This document shows, piece by piece, positions 34,867 to 44,108 of a stretch of 64,000 nt of DNA; the stretch's first letter is position 1, and every line of letters begins with the position of its first letter. The notes beneath the pieces are model-generated. The model was given only the letters and a program-made list of their open reading frames with translations, made no database searches and was not told the DNA's origin. The stretch covers positions 1,240,001-1,304,000 of the forward strand of contig NZ_CP033898.1 of assembly GCF_003814005.1 (NCBI RefSeq). The letters are read 5' to 3'. A program made the position numbers and the translations under genes. The stretch comes from Corynebacterium pseudopelargi (GTDB lineage: Bacteria; Actinomycetota; Actinomycetes; Mycobacteriales; Mycobacteriaceae).

Positions 34867-35366
34867 CACTAGCCGTGAAGGCGCAAGTTTTAAATCTGGC
34901 TCCAAGGCCGTTTTCCATATTCCACTGCCACTGACGGATTTCGGATGAGGGAACACAACTAATTAAAATTTGCCTCCTCCACACTTCCGGCGTGTCGTTG
35001 CAAGCGATGACCCTAAACCCGGTGTAAACTTCAAATCTGTAAACTGGCTGAGTGTGTATTTACACATGTAAATACTCCCTCTTAGGAAATTGAGCCGGGT
35101 AGCTTAATTACCCGGCTCAATTTCTTTTTGGTTCGTGGTACTTCAGCTTTCGATGCGGGATAAACCCAACGTTGCCTTTACCTCTTTTTCATGAACTGCC
35201 CAGGCAGAGCTTCGTTATCTTCTCTGGCCGATCTAAACCTTGTGTGGCGTTGCTTGCAGAACTGAGAATCGTATTGTTTTCCGTGGCAACCAACATCCTT
35301 TTCATGGCTAGAGCGCCTCAGTATGGTCACCGCATTCAAACCCCGGTGTGCCCCCTAGATACCTTC
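34867..35366. other. Relic of a third element (unit C), non-coding part
   Basis: Holds a decayed tRNA terminator, copy C of the conserved unit and its terminator hairpin. No gene with a ribosome site is seen. Confidence 0.55.
34985..35129 (+). ncRNA. Conserved non-coding unit, copy C with terminator
   Basis: TTCCGGCGTGTCGTTGC at 34985-35001, then CCCGGTGTA, a GTATTTAC-ACAT-GTAAATAC hairpin (35056-35075), CTCCCTCTTAGG, and a 16-bp perfect stem (35086-35101 with 35109-35124) followed by TTTTT. The T run after the stem on the plus strand argues that the unit is transcribed left to right and ends here. Confidence 0.55.
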
Positions 35367-35936
35367 TCATTCGAGCAGCTCTTTGGGCATCTTCCAGATC
35401 TTCTTGCCTTCTTCTGTCAACCGAACACCAGGCTTAATCCGGATCATATAATCCTCATCGCTTTCTTGCCGTGGCACATAAGCGAAGCCTCCAGTCCCAG
35501 AAAGACCGGGCATGGGAGGATAGCTAGGGTCGTAGTCGATCACCTGATTAAAGCGAAGTAGCTTTCTATACATCGCGTTGACTTTGTCGCGCGACTTACC
35601 TCGGATCTGCTCCCGACCTCCTAGGCACACTCGGGCATGCAGCCTCATGGCCTGAAAAACGATGTTGTCGTCGTGTTCAGAGGAGATATCTTCCCAAGGT
35701 AGGTTGTCTCGGACGAGCCTAGAGCTAAAAGGCTTATAACCTGCACTCTTTGCCAGAATGTGAACGTATTGCCTGCTCACGTCGTATTCTTTCGCAATCG
35801 CCGTTTGGCTCATGCCTTTGGCTAAAAGCTCCGCCACAATTTCCTTGGTCAGCGCCGGCATACCGCGCCTTTCTCGATAGACAAACAATGCTTCTTCTAG
35901 GTCGATAATCGCCAAGCTAGCGGCTCTGCGTTTCAT
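35367..35936 (-). CDS. HTH-domain regulator, paralog of the element regulator
   Basis: 189 residues from the ATG at 35936 (a TTG at 35954 is a less likely start). HTH at about 32-68 (LTKEIVAELL, GMSQTAIAKEYDVSRQYVHILAKSAGY) and the same C-terminal block as the protein at 32372: VIDYDPSYPPMP, TGGFAYVPR, SDEDYMIRIKPG, LTEEGKKIW. It lies beyond attR, in the decayed elements, and seems intact. It could repress or be repressed by its paralog; no target is known. Confidence 0.72.
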   Translation of the reverse strand: MKRRAASLAIIDLEEALFVYRERRGMPALTKEIVAELLAKGMSQTAIAKEYDVSRQYVHILAKSAGYKPFSSRLVRDNLPWEDISSEHDDNIVFQAMRLHARVCLGGREQIRGKSRDKVNAMYRKLLRFNQVIDYDPSYPPMPGLSGTGGFAYVPRQESDEDYMIRIKPGVRLTEEGKKIWKMPKELLE

Positions 35937-36154
35937 CTCTACCCCAAGAACCAAAGCAATCCCCCTCTATCGGAGTCAGTCTCAGCACTTGGGCCCAGCC
36001 CAATGTGCGCAGAACCAGTGGAAAGTCGGCGGAGCAAATCTGCCGCAGATGGCGTCGAAAAGCTACCTGCTAGCTCATAATTCGGGGCCTCGCTCGCAAC
36101 CGCCCGGGCTTCTTAGTGACGTCAACGTTCCCGACAACTCGAGCTAGGCCACCA

Positions 36155-36193
36155 TTGTCATGAGCCACATCATCCCGTACAGTTTCCTGTACA
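36155..36193 (+). promoter_or_regulatory. yefM-yoeB promoter and operator
   Basis: -35 TTGTCA (36155-36160) and -10 TACAGT (36178-36183), 17-bp spacer. Two TGTACA-type cores, CGTACA (36176-36181) and TGTACA (36188-36193), have centres exactly 12 bp apart, the geometry described for the YefM-YoeB operator of E. coli. Confidence 0.7.
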
Positions 36194-36203
36194 GGAGGCC
36201 GCA

Positions 36204-36458
36204 ATGAAAACAATGAACTACACCGAGTCGCGGGCGAACTACGCCAAAGTCCTCGACGACGTGGTGAATGACCGCGAGGAAACAATCATCACCCGCGCGG
36301 GTCACGAATCAGTCGTTATCGTATCCCTGGAAGAATACGAATCCCTCAAAGAGACCGCCTACCTGCTCCGATCACCAGCCAATGCCCGTCGACTTTTCGA
36401 GTCGATAGACAGACTCGAGGCAAACCGAGGCAGCGAGCACTCTCTCATCGATGATTAG
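36204..36458 (+). CDS. yefM: YefM-family antitoxin
   Basis: 84 residues with AGGAGG 5 nt upstream of the ATG. The PhdYeFM N-terminus (MNYTESRANYAKVLDDVV, IITRAGHESVVIVSLEEYESL) forms the DNA-binding dimer; the C-terminal ~30 residues are the disordered toxin-neutralising part (SPANARRLFESIDRLEANRG). It binds YoeB and, with it, represses its own promoter. The cognate operator is visible upstream. Its stop overlaps the toxin reading frame. Confidence 0.93.
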   Translation: MKTMNYTESRANYAKVLDDVVNDREETIITRAGHESVVIVSLEEYESLKETAYLLRSPANARRLFESIDRLEANRGSEHSLIDD

Positions 36459-36459
36459 C

Positions 36460-36717
36460 ATGCTCTTGGTCTGGGATGAGAACGCTTGGGAAGACTACCT
36501 CTGGTGGCAAACCCAAGACCGCAGAACGTTGAAACGCATCAACCAACTCATCAAGGACATCGACCGCAATGGCAACGAGGGCATCGGGAAACCGGAGCCG
36601 CTCAAGCATAGTCTGGCTGGCTACTGGTCACGGCGCATCACTGATGAACATCGCCTGGTGTACAGGACAATAGACAACGAGATTCGTATTGCATCCTGCC
36701 GCTACCACTACGGCTAA
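36460..36717 (+). CDS. yoeB: YoeB-family ribosome-dependent mRNA endonuclease toxin
   Basis: 85 residues from MLLVWDENAWEDYLWW at 36460, one base after the antitoxin stop; an in-frame ATG at 36451 overlaps the antitoxin by 8 bases and is also possible. The RelE-fold catalytic elements are all present: the conserved E in GKPEPLKHSL, RR in YWSRRITDEHRLVY (Arg and His-Arg), and the C-terminal CRYHYG with the essential His and Tyr. YoeB cleaves mRNA in the ribosomal A site when freed from YefM. Confidence 0.93.
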   Translation: MLLVWDENAWEDYLWWQTQDRRTLKRINQLIKDIDRNGNEGIGKPEPLKHSLAGYWSRRITDEHRLVYRTIDNEIRIASCRYHYG

Positions 36718-36787
36718 GCCCCCCCCCCTGCACCTGACTACTGCCCCCCTCCCCTGCTTGAACCAATCTTTAGTACTAATCCAGCAA

Positions 36788-37141
36788 CTAGATCCAATAA
36801 CGCCGCACCACTGGACCGTTGTTGTTCACGCGGTTTTCCAGCACTCCTCCGCACGCCTCAATGACTCTTATGGATCCAACGTTGTCATCGTCACAGGTCA
36901 CGAGGATCTGTCCATTTTCTGTCGCACCTGGGATGTCCCCCTCTTTCCAGCGCTCACGCGTTCGCTTAATTGCCTGCCGCAAGATTTCTGTGGCACGACC
37001 CTGGCGTCGATATTGAGGAACGACACCATACCCAAGAGGGCGTATTAGTCGTATCTTCGGCGGTGGCCTCAGCGGACGCATCATCGATGGGTCTGGCCCA
37101 TCGACGTCCACATCGTGTCCACCGTGGAACGCGAAGAGCAC
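36788..37141 (-). pseudogene. Truncated GNAT-family acetyltransferase
   Basis: The C-terminal ~85 residues match GNAT proteins of the RimJ/YjcF-like group: GYGVVPQYRRQGRATEIL is the acetyl-CoA-binding motif A, followed by LVTCDDDNVGSIRVIE and GGVLEN. The N-terminal ~90 residues expected for the family (first half of the fold) are replaced by unrelated Pro-rich sequence, and the start overlaps the kdpD relic on the other strand. It is therefore probably a dead fragment. Confidence 0.7.
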
Positions 37142-38580
37142 ACAGCAAAGAAACGCTCCCGCAATACCGGTCGCTTTAGCATGACGCGACTGCTAACGGG
37201 GTGGCTCATCGCCTTGCTCGGGCCTCCTCTGCTCACCGCCGCGGTGTTACCGCTGAACCTCCAGCCGGAGTATTTGGGCGCACTGCTGCTGGGCTATCTC
37301 ACCGTGGTGGTGCTTGCAGCACTTGCCGGCGGTTTACTGCCAGCACTTGCTACGGTGGTGACCGGCTCCTTGCTGGCCAACTGGTTTTTTTACCACCCCA
37401 ACGCACACCTTTACCGTGACGGAACCCGAAAGCCTCACGCAGATCATCTTCTTCCTCATCATCGCCGCCGCGGTGGCGTGGGTGGTGGAATTGTCCGAGC
37501 GGCGTCGCGCCCAGGCAACGCAACGCCTTGGCCAGGCCATGGTGCTTTCCGATTTAGCCCGAGGCGTGGTGCACGACGGGGACGATATTCCCCAACTACT
37601 TACACGCTTAAGCCAAACCTTCCGCCTGCGTCGCGTCGATCTGCAACGCTATAGCCAGGAGCGAAAGATGTGGGTGACGCTGGAGACCACCGATGAGCAA
37701 GGCATCAGCGCACCCTGGACTGTAGATACGAAACCTACGCACGTAGGTGTGGGCGACGGCCTGCGGCTTGTGGTTGGCGGCGGTGAACTCACCCCGCAGC
37801 ACTTCTCCATGATCGAAGCTCACGGCGCCCGGATCACCGCGATGATCGACCGCCAAGAAATCGACGCGACGCGGCAAGCAACCGCAGCGCTAGAGGCCGA
37901 GCGGGTTCTGCTGGTTGAAGATGACGTTCCATTGGCAAACGCCGTTATGGTGAACTTCAAGGCCAGGGGCTATGAGATGAAAGTGGCCACCACCGCCAGC
38001 CAGGCCCTCAAGATCATCGGATCCTGGCAGCCAGCGTCATGTTATTGGACTTAGGTTTACCGGATCTAAGCGGTTTGGAAGTACTGCGTTCTGTGCGCAA
38101 GTGGAGCGAGCTTCCCAACATCGTCGTTTCTGCACGCCACGACGAACCCGGCAAGATCAACGCTTTAGACGAAGGCGCAGACGATTACATCACCAAACCA
38201 TTCTCTGTTGGTGAATTACTCGCCCGAGTGCGCGCGGTGCTGCGCCGCGCTTCGGGGATAAGGAAGGAGAAAAGCCGGTTCTCACCACCGCCGACGAGCG
38301 TGTGGTGTTTGATCTTCAAAGTTCCACTGTGACTGTTGAAGGCCAACCTGTGCACCTCACACCGCGGGAGTGGGGCATCGTGGAATACCTGCTGCGCCAC
38401 CGAGGCCAATTGGTGCACAAGATGGATCTGCTTCAGGCCGTGTGGGGGCAGGCGTATTCCAAAGAGACGAATTACCTGCGGGTATATATGTCTCAGCTTC
38501 GGCAGAAATTGGAAAAAGACCCAGGCCATCCGCAGTACCTGATCACTGAGCTAGGCGTGGGCTACCGGATGGTGGTCTAG
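37115..38580 (+). pseudogene. Decayed kdpD-kdpE fusion
   Basis: Residues of KdpD begin in the membrane domain (TGWLIALLGPPLLTAAVLPL, GLLPALATVV, ANWFFYHP), then a frame change near 37405-37412 leads to TEPESLTQIIFF, VVELSERRRAQATQRL and the GAF-like part. The usp/KdpD N-terminal domain and the whole HisKA-HATPase kinase core are missing; after RQATAALEA the frame runs straight into the KdpE receiver (RVLLVEDDVPLANAVM). Two further frame changes near 38030 and 38265 break KdpE, whose receiver (MLLDLGLPDLSGLEVL) and winged-helix output domain (PREWGIVEYLLRHRGQLV) are otherwise clear. No kdpFABC genes are nearby. Confidence 0.85.
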
Positions 38581-38654
38581 CCCCAAGACCTGCACCCCGG
38601 TTGGGGCGTGAGGAATTGTTGCGTGGGACGTCGAAAAGCGATGGCTCTTGCGAG

Positions 38655-39902
38655 CTATCCCAAACCTCCTTGCTTTGCCGCCCACGGCAGACTTTGTTCA
38701 AAGGCTGTGCGCCAGGTGCCAAAATCGTGCCCGCCTTTGACCGTGCGGAATTGGCTATTGATACCGGCTGCAGCGGCTCGTTGTTGCAGAGCTTGGAGGT
38801 CATGCACCGCCTGCTTATCGCGATCACCTGCGATAAACAGCCCAGATAGGTGGCGATAGCGGCCGTCGTGCTCATGCGCTTGCAAAAGATCGGCCGGATT
38901 ATGGGCCTTGAATTTTTCCTCTGAACCCTCAAAGAGCTTGTTCACCGTTTGTTCGTGGCTCCCAATATTAGGTTCCCACTCACCTGAGAAATCAAGGAAA
39001 TTGCCATAGGCCTGTGGCTCGTTCGTAGCGATCTGCAATGCGCAGGTGCCGCCGTAGCTGAGGCCGCCAATGGTCCAATGCTGCTGATCTGGGTCCACGT
39101 TGAGCTTCTTTTTTAGCTGCTCAGGGACGTCTTTAGCCAAATAGGTTGCCACATTACTTCCGGGGCTATCGGTACAGCCGGGATTGGCGGTATAGCTACC
39201 AGTGGCATCAACACTGGCAATAATCGGTGCTACTCCCCCGTGTGCTTGTTGGTATTGATCTGCTGCGCGATCGGCCATCCCGGCTCCAAACCAATCTTCT
39301 GGCCTGCCGGGATTACCCGCCATCATCACCACCACCGGCAAGGCGGTATCACTGCGCCAGTATGCAGGCGGAAGGTAGATCTGCGCGGTTCTTGCCTTGA
39401 ACCCAGACTGTGGTGAGTCCAGTGGAAGGCTGATGTGCACGCCTTGGTCTTGGGGCAAGGTCTTGGTTTTCAGCGCCGCCTGAAATTCATCCCACTGCAT
39501 CTTCTTTGCGTGCTCGTTATTTACCACGCTGCCGATGGTGGGATAGAGCTGATACACGTTATTGCCCACGATCAAGGTGCTGAGCAGGCTCAATGCCAAA
39601 GCCAGGACCAGCAGCACACGCTTGCGGGCAAGGCACAGCGCGGCGATGGCTACGAAGCACACCCCTGCACCGGCGTAGATTTGCCAAGGGATGGCATCGG
39701 GAAATGGCCGCCAGAGATCTTCGATGCACCAACGCACGGCAACAACGCTGGCCACAACGCCGAGTGCTACTAGCAAAGTGGTGCGTAGGCCGCGTCTTTG
39801 CAGTAGCAGCCACAGGCTGAGCAGTGCGCTGGCTAAGAGCACTGCTGTTGCAGCCCACACCACCACTGGGGCGGTCAGGCTGAGTTCTTGGACAAAGTGC
39901 AT
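38655..39902 (-). CDS. Membrane-anchored alpha/beta-hydrolase esterase (Ag85/esterase-D like)
   Basis: 415 residues from MHFVQELSLTAP. Four hydrophobic helices at the N-terminus (to about residue 125) precede an extracytoplasmic alpha/beta hydrolase with nucleophile elbow GLSYGGTCAL (Ser), Asp in GDRDKQ and His in KGGHDFGTW. It belongs to the esterase family that includes corynebacterial mycolyltransferases and related envelope enzymes; mycolate transfer is possible but unproven. An upstream extension to 40046 is low-complexity (Met-Ala repeats) and lacks a ribosome site, so I exclude it. Confidence 0.78.
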   Translation of the reverse strand: MHFVQELSLTAPVVVWAATAVLLASALLSLWLLLQRRGLRTTLLVALGVVASVVAVRWCIEDLWRPFPDAIPWQIYAGAGVCFVAIAALCLARKRVLLVLALALSLLSTLIVGNNVYQLYPTIGSVVNNEHAKKMQWDEFQAALKTKTLPQDQGVHISLPLDSPQSGFKARTAQIYLPPAYWRSDTALPVVVMMAGNPGRPEDWFGAGMADRAADQYQQAHGGVAPIIASVDATGSYTANPGCTDSPGSNVATYLAKDVPEQLKKKLNVDPDQQHWTIGGLSYGGTCALQIATNEPQAYGNFLDFSGEWEPNIGSHEQTVNKLFEGSEEKFKAHNPADLLQAHEHDGRYRHLSGLFIAGDRDKQAVHDLQALQQRAAAAGINSQFRTVKGGHDFGTWRTAFEQSLPWAAKQGGLG

Positions 39903-39964
39903 GAAAGTAGTGTTCAGCAAATGCAATGGATTGCCAAGTGGATTCAGTAAGTTCCCAGCATTTT

Positions 39965-40076
39965 CCCGCCTACTTCCCATCGCCCTTGCCGTTGCCCTTG
40001 TCTTTGCCATCGCCATAGCGCATGCCATCGCCATAGCCGTTGGCATAGCCCTTGCCTTAGCCCTCGGCCCGGTTGG
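39965..40076. repeat. Low-complexity GCCAT/GCCTT repeat tract
   Basis: Imperfect repeats of GCCATCGCCATA and GCCCTTGCC types fill about 110 bp between the esterase and the methyltransferase promoter. It produces Ala-rich nonsense ORFs on both strands. Confidence 0.65.
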
Positions 40077-40091
40077 CTAAGATCAGGCAAC

Positions 40092-40889
40092 GTGACGCAG
40101 CGCCCAATTCCGCCGAAATCCAGGCAACACGCTCCAAAATTCCGCGATGCCAAGCACCGCGAGCAACAAGCCAAGGCCTTTAGCAGCGAGATGGACACCT
40201 ATCACCGCGTGCGCCCCCGATACCCTGAGCAGGTATTTTCTCTGCTCGATCAGTGCGGCATTGCCCAAAACGCCAACATTATCGACGTAGGCTGCGGCAC
40301 CGGGATCTTCAGCGAGCAATTAGCCCAACATTTCCCCCGCGCCCACGTTTTGGGCAGTGATGTGAGCAAAGAGATGCTCATGCATTTTCGCTTTCACCAT
40401 GCGTTGCCGTGCATGCAGGCCAAGGCCGAGGCCTTAGGGCTTGTCGACGCCAGCGCAGACCTCATCACCTGCGCCCAAACCTGGCACTGGCTCGACCCGG
40501 TGGCCGCCAGTAGCGAATTTGCCCGCGTGCTCCGCCCCGATGGTGTGGTGGTACTGCTCTGGAACACCCTCGACGTGGCAGTACCTTGGGTACATAGGCT
40601 TACCCGAATCACCCACGCCGGCGACACACTCGCCGAGGGCTTCGTGCCAAACATCGGCAAACAGTTGGTTATCGATCAAACGCTTCGATGCCGTTTTAGC
40701 CAAACACTGCCGGTAGCTGATCTGCACACCTTGATGCACACGCGCTCCTATTGGCTGCGGGCATCGCCAAACACCAGGGCAAAGATGACCTCGAACCTCG
40801 ATTGGTATATCGACTACCTAGGCCTTGACCCAGAAGGAGAAGTCACCTTGCCCTATCGCCACGATGCTTTTGCGCTGAGGCGTCATTAG
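40092..40889 (+). CDS. Class I SAM-dependent methyltransferase
   Basis: 265 residues from a GTG at 40092. SAM motif I NIIDVGCGTGIFSEQLA, then GSDVSKEM and the Methyltransf_11 signature ADLITCAQTWHWLDP and RVLRPDGVVVLLW. It resembles the trans-aconitate-type/YcgJ methyltransferases; the substrate is not known. TAAGAT ends 8 nt before the GTG, which suggests a leaderless mRNA. It converges on der with an 18-bp gap. Confidence 0.85.
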   Translation: MTQRPIPPKSRQHAPKFRDAKHREQQAKAFSSEMDTYHRVRPRYPEQVFSLLDQCGIAQNANIIDVGCGTGIFSEQLAQHFPRAHVLGSDVSKEMLMHFRFHHALPCMQAKAEALGLVDASADLITCAQTWHWLDPVAASSEFARVLRPDGVVVLLWNTLDVAVPWVHRLTRITHAGDTLAEGFVPNIGKQLVIDQTLRCRFSQTLPVADLHTLMHTRSYWLRASPNTRAKMTSNLDWYIDYLGLDPEGEVTLPYRHDAFALRRH

Positions 40890-40907
40890 CGGCGGCACGC
40901 TGCGCGC

Positions 40908-42422
40908 TTAGCGTTTGGAGCGGCGTTCGCGCACACGCACGGCGATTTTCACCGGCGAGCCTTCAAATCCGAACTGCTCGCGGAATTTGCGCTCCAAGTA
41001 ACGACGATAACCCGCATCAAGGAACCCGGTGGTAAACAGCACGATCACCGGCGGGCGGGTCGATGCCTGCGTGGCAAAGAGCACACGCGGTACTCGCCCA
41101 CCTTTCATTGGCGGCGGGTTCTGGGCGATGGTGGCACGCAACCAGGTGTTGAGCTGGCCAGTAGTGACTCGCTTATCCCAGCTCTCGAGCGCTTCGATCA
41201 TAAACGGTTCGATCTTTTGCAGCGCACGGCCGGTTTTTGCGGAGATATTCACACGCTTGACCCAGGGAATGTGCGCCAGTTGCAAGTCGAGCTCGCGGTC
41301 GAGTTCCCAACGGCGATCCTCGTCCATGAGGTCCCATTTATTAAACACCAGCACCAAGGCTTTGCCGGCGTCCAAGATCATGCCCAGCACACGCTGATCC
41401 TGTTCGGATACGGGCTCGGAGGCATCGATCATGAAGATGCAAATCTCAGCCGAATCGATGGCGCCGCGGGTGCGCAGGGATGCGTAGTACTCGTGGCCTT
41501 GTGCCTGCTTGACCTTCTTGCGCAGGCCGGCTGTATCCACGAATCGCCAAAGCTGCTGGTCAAGTTGCACCAAAGAGTCCACCGGATCCACGGTGGTGCC
41601 TGCAACGTTGTCCACCACGGAACGATCTTCGCCAGAGATCTTGTTCAAAAGCGAAGACTTGCCCACGTTTGGCTTGCCCACCAATGCCACGCGGCGAGGG
41701 CCTTCCACAATGGAGCTTGCTCGTGGCTTTTCGGGGAAGGAGCTCAGCACTTGATCGAGCACATCGGCGCCACCTCGGCCGTGTTGTGCAGATACGGGCC
41801 AGGGATCGCCAAGACCAAGGGCATAAAACTCTGCCATATCGGCGTATTGATTATCCGAGTCGAATTTATTGGCCACCAGGATCACCGGCACCGTTGCGCG
41901 CTGGAGCATCTTGGCCATCACGGCATCAGTTTCGGTGATGCCCACCTTGGTATCGACCACCATGATGATCACGTCGGCAGTATCCATGGCCATCTCGGCC
42001 TGGCGGGCAATCGCTGCGTGAATGCCTTTGACATTCGGATCCCAGCCGCCGGTATCTTGCACCCAAAAGCGCTTGCCGCCCCAATCCGCCAGGTAGGAGA
42101 TTCGGTCGCGGGTCACGCCAGGGAAATCTTCCACCACAGCTTCTCGACGTCCAATGAAGCGGTTGACCAGCGTGGATTTACCAACGTTGGGGCGGCCAAC
42201 AATTGCCACGGTGCATAGATCCTCACGCAGGTGAGGGTCCTGCTCAATGCCGAGGGCAGCTTCGAGCGCAGACCAGTCTTCTTCGTCATAGTCTTCACCG
42301 AAATCTGCATCGGCGAAGTCTTCTTCGTTGATCTCTTGGAAGAACTCGGTTTCAGAATCGAAGAAGAACTCCTCTGGCCCTTCATCGGGTGCTTGGTTGA
42401 ACTCTTGGGGTTCCTCGCTCAT
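40908..42422 (-). CDS. der: Ribosome-biogenesis GTPase Der (EngA)
   Basis: 504 residues with two tandem GTPase domains: G1 motifs [13 protein letters not shown] near residue 75 and [13 protein letters not shown] near 248, with matching DTGGW, NKxD (ANKFD, FNKWD) and SAK (ISAKTG). The KH-like C-terminal domain ends [13 protein letters not shown]. The first ~55 residues are an acidic extension typical of actinobacterial Der. It assists 50S subunit assembly. The start overlaps the cmk stop region by one base. Confidence 0.96.
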   Translation of the reverse strand: MSEEPQEFNQAPDEGPEEFFFDSETEFFQEINEEDFADADFGEDYDEEDWSALEAALGIEQDPHLREDLCTVAIVGRPNVGKSTLVNRFIGRREAVVEDFPGVTRDRISYLADWGGKRFWVQDTGGWDPNVKGIHAAIARQAEMAMDTADVIIMVVDTKVGITETDAVMAKMLQRATVPVILVANKFDSDNQYADMAEFYALGLGDPWPVSAQHGRGGADVLDQVLSSFPEKPRASSIVEGPRRVALVGKPNVGKSSLLNKISGEDRSVVDNVAGTTVDPVDSLVQLDQQLWRFVDTAGLRKKVKQAQGHEYYASLRTRGAIDSAEICIFMIDASEPVSEQDQRVLGMILDAGKALVLVFNKWDLMDEDRRWELDRELDLQLAHIPWVKRVNISAKTGRALQKIEPFMIEALESWDKRVTTGQLNTWLRATIAQNPPPMKGGRVPRVLFATQASTRPPVIVLFTTGFLDAGYRRYLERKFREQFGFEGSPVKIAVRVRERRSKR

Positions 42423-43132
42423 TAGCTCGCCCTTTCTGCCGAAGCAACTAGCAATTCGGTGATGCGCTCGATCACTTGCTCAAGCGTCATATCTGAAGTG
42501 TCCACCATCGTCGCGTCTTCGGCCGGGCGCAGCGGCGAGGTAGCTCTGGTGGAATCTGCGGTATCGCGCCTTTGCACATCTGCGAGCACTGCCTCGTAGT
42601 CGCTTTCGCGGCCAGCGGCAATGTCTTGCTCGTGACGGCGACGCGCACGTACCTCTGCAGAGGCGGTGAGGAAGATCTTCAGCGGTGCATCAACAAGCAC
42701 ATGGGTGCCAATATCCCTGCCATCGAGCACGCAACGGCCTGCCTGCAAGGCAAGGGCACGCTGGAGGGCGACAAGGTTGTGGCGTACTTCCGGGATGGCA
42801 GAAACAGCAGACACATGGGCTGTCACCTCAGGGCCGCGGATTTCTGCAGACACATCGCTGCCAGCAAGCAAGACTTCCTTAGACTTCGGATCAGCGTTGA
42901 TTTCCAGCGGCAATGAGCTTGTACTGCGAATCACGGCATCGGTGTCTTCGGGGTTGATGCCTTGCTGCAACACGTGCAGCGTGGCCACCCGGTACATCGC
43001 ACCAGTATCTAAGTACTTGGCACCAAAGCGTTCGGCAACAGCGCGGCACACCGTGGATTTACCAGCACCCGAAGGGCCATCCACGGCCACGATGAGCCCC
43101 TCGGGGCAATTGCGTAGATCTTGGTACTGCAT
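42422..43132 (-). CDS. cmk: Cytidylate kinase
   Basis: 236 residues. P-loop [15 protein letters not shown] near residue 20, the CMP-binding [16 protein letters not shown] and the LID region ARRRHEQD. Phosphorylates CMP and dCMP to the diphosphates. It follows rluB directly (stop-start without a gap) and is coupled to der by overlap, the usual actinobacterial rluB-cmk-der order. Confidence 0.95.
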   Translation of the reverse strand: MQYQDLRNCPEGLIVAVDGPSGAGKSTVCRAVAERFGAKYLDTGAMYRVATLHVLQQGINPEDTDAVIRSTSSLPLEINADPKSKEVLLAGSDVSAEIRGPEVTAHVSAVSAIPEVRHNLVALQRALALQAGRCVLDGRDIGTHVLVDAPLKIFLTASAEVRARRRHEQDIAAGRESDYEAVLADVQRRDTADSTRATSPLRPAEDATMVDTSDMTLEQVIERITELLVASAERAS

Positions 43133-44050
43133 TTACATCCCCACCACCTTGTACAGGCTGCTTAATTCAGAGCGGTTGAGTGCACGGATGCCACCTGGCT
43201 TCATATCGCCAAGCTGAACGGTATGCAGCTTGGTGCGCACCAGGCGCTCAACCGGGAACCCTGCCTCTTTGAGCATGCGACGAACGATGTGCTTGCGGCC
43301 TTCGTGGAGTTCCACACGCACCAGCGAACGACCCTCATACACATCGATGATCTGCACGAAATCTGCTTTCGCGGGGCCGTCGTCAAGCTCAATGCCTTCA
43401 CGCAAGCGGCGAATGAGTGCACGATCGGCCTCACCCTGCACGGTGGCGAGATAGGTTTTGGCCACCTCATACTTCGGGTGGGTCAGGCGATTGGCCAGCT
43501 CACCATCATTGGTAAGCAACAACAGCCCTTCGGTATCGGCATCGAGGCGACCAACGTGGAAAAGGCGCTGGCCAGCGGCAATTTTCTCGCTCACAATATC
43601 GCCCACGCAAGCGCGGCCCATCTCATCACTCATGGTCGATTGCACGCCACGAGGCTTATTCAGCACGAAGTACTCCATGTCTTCGTTGACGTTGATGCGA
43701 ACGCCATCCACCCGGATGATATCGGTGTTCGGATCAACGCGAACACCCTGCTTTGAAATCACGCGGCCATTGACTTCCACGCGGCCTGCGTCGATCAGGA
43801 TCTCGGAATGGCGCCTGGAGGCTACGCCAGCCTGGGCGAGCACTTTTTGCAAACGAATAGGCTCACCAGCTTTAGCTTGATCTAAATCTGGGGCTTTGTG
43901 CTGATGGCGAGCCGGCTTCGCATTGGAGATGATCATCTCCGAAGCGCGCTGCTTCTGCGCCTTTTGGGGCTTAGTCGCCTTCTTCGACGAGGGCCGTTGC
44001 TGGCCCCTGCCTTTGTCCGGTGTGCCATCACGGCGAGCGGTCGGTGTCAC
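43133..44050 (-). CDS. rluB: 23S rRNA pseudouridine synthase B
   Basis: 305 residues from a GTG at 44050 with AGGA upstream. A basic N-terminal tail (to about 65), S4 RNA-binding domain (IRLQKVLAQAGVASRRHSE), and the RsuA/RluB catalytic segment GRLDADTEGLLLLTNDG carrying the nucleophile Asp. It makes pseudouridine at the position equivalent to E. coli 2605 in 23S rRNA. First gene of the rluB-cmk-der unit, 59 nt after scpB. Confidence 0.94.
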   Translation of the reverse strand: MTPTARRDGTPDKGRGQQRPSSKKATKPQKAQKQRASEMIISNAKPARHQHKAPDLDQAKAGEPIRLQKVLAQAGVASRRHSEILIDAGRVEVNGRVISKQGVRVDPNTDIIRVDGVRINVNEDMEYFVLNKPRGVQSTMSDEMGRACVGDIVSEKIAAGQRLFHVGRLDADTEGLLLLTNDGELANRLTHPKYEVAKTYLATVQGEADRALIRRLREGIELDDGPAKADFVQIIDVYEGRSLVRVELHEGRKHIVRRMLKEAGFPVERLVRTKLHTVQLGDMKPGGIRALNRSELSSLYKVVGM

Positions 44051-44108
44051 GGATACGTCCTATCTGTGAGAGGTATGAAAATGTTAAAGAAGATCTAGCC
44101 TAGCCTAT

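Noticed and set aside
39903..40046. N-terminal extension of the esterase
   Set aside because: It translates the GCCAT low-complexity tract into Met-Ala repeats and lacks a ribosome site.
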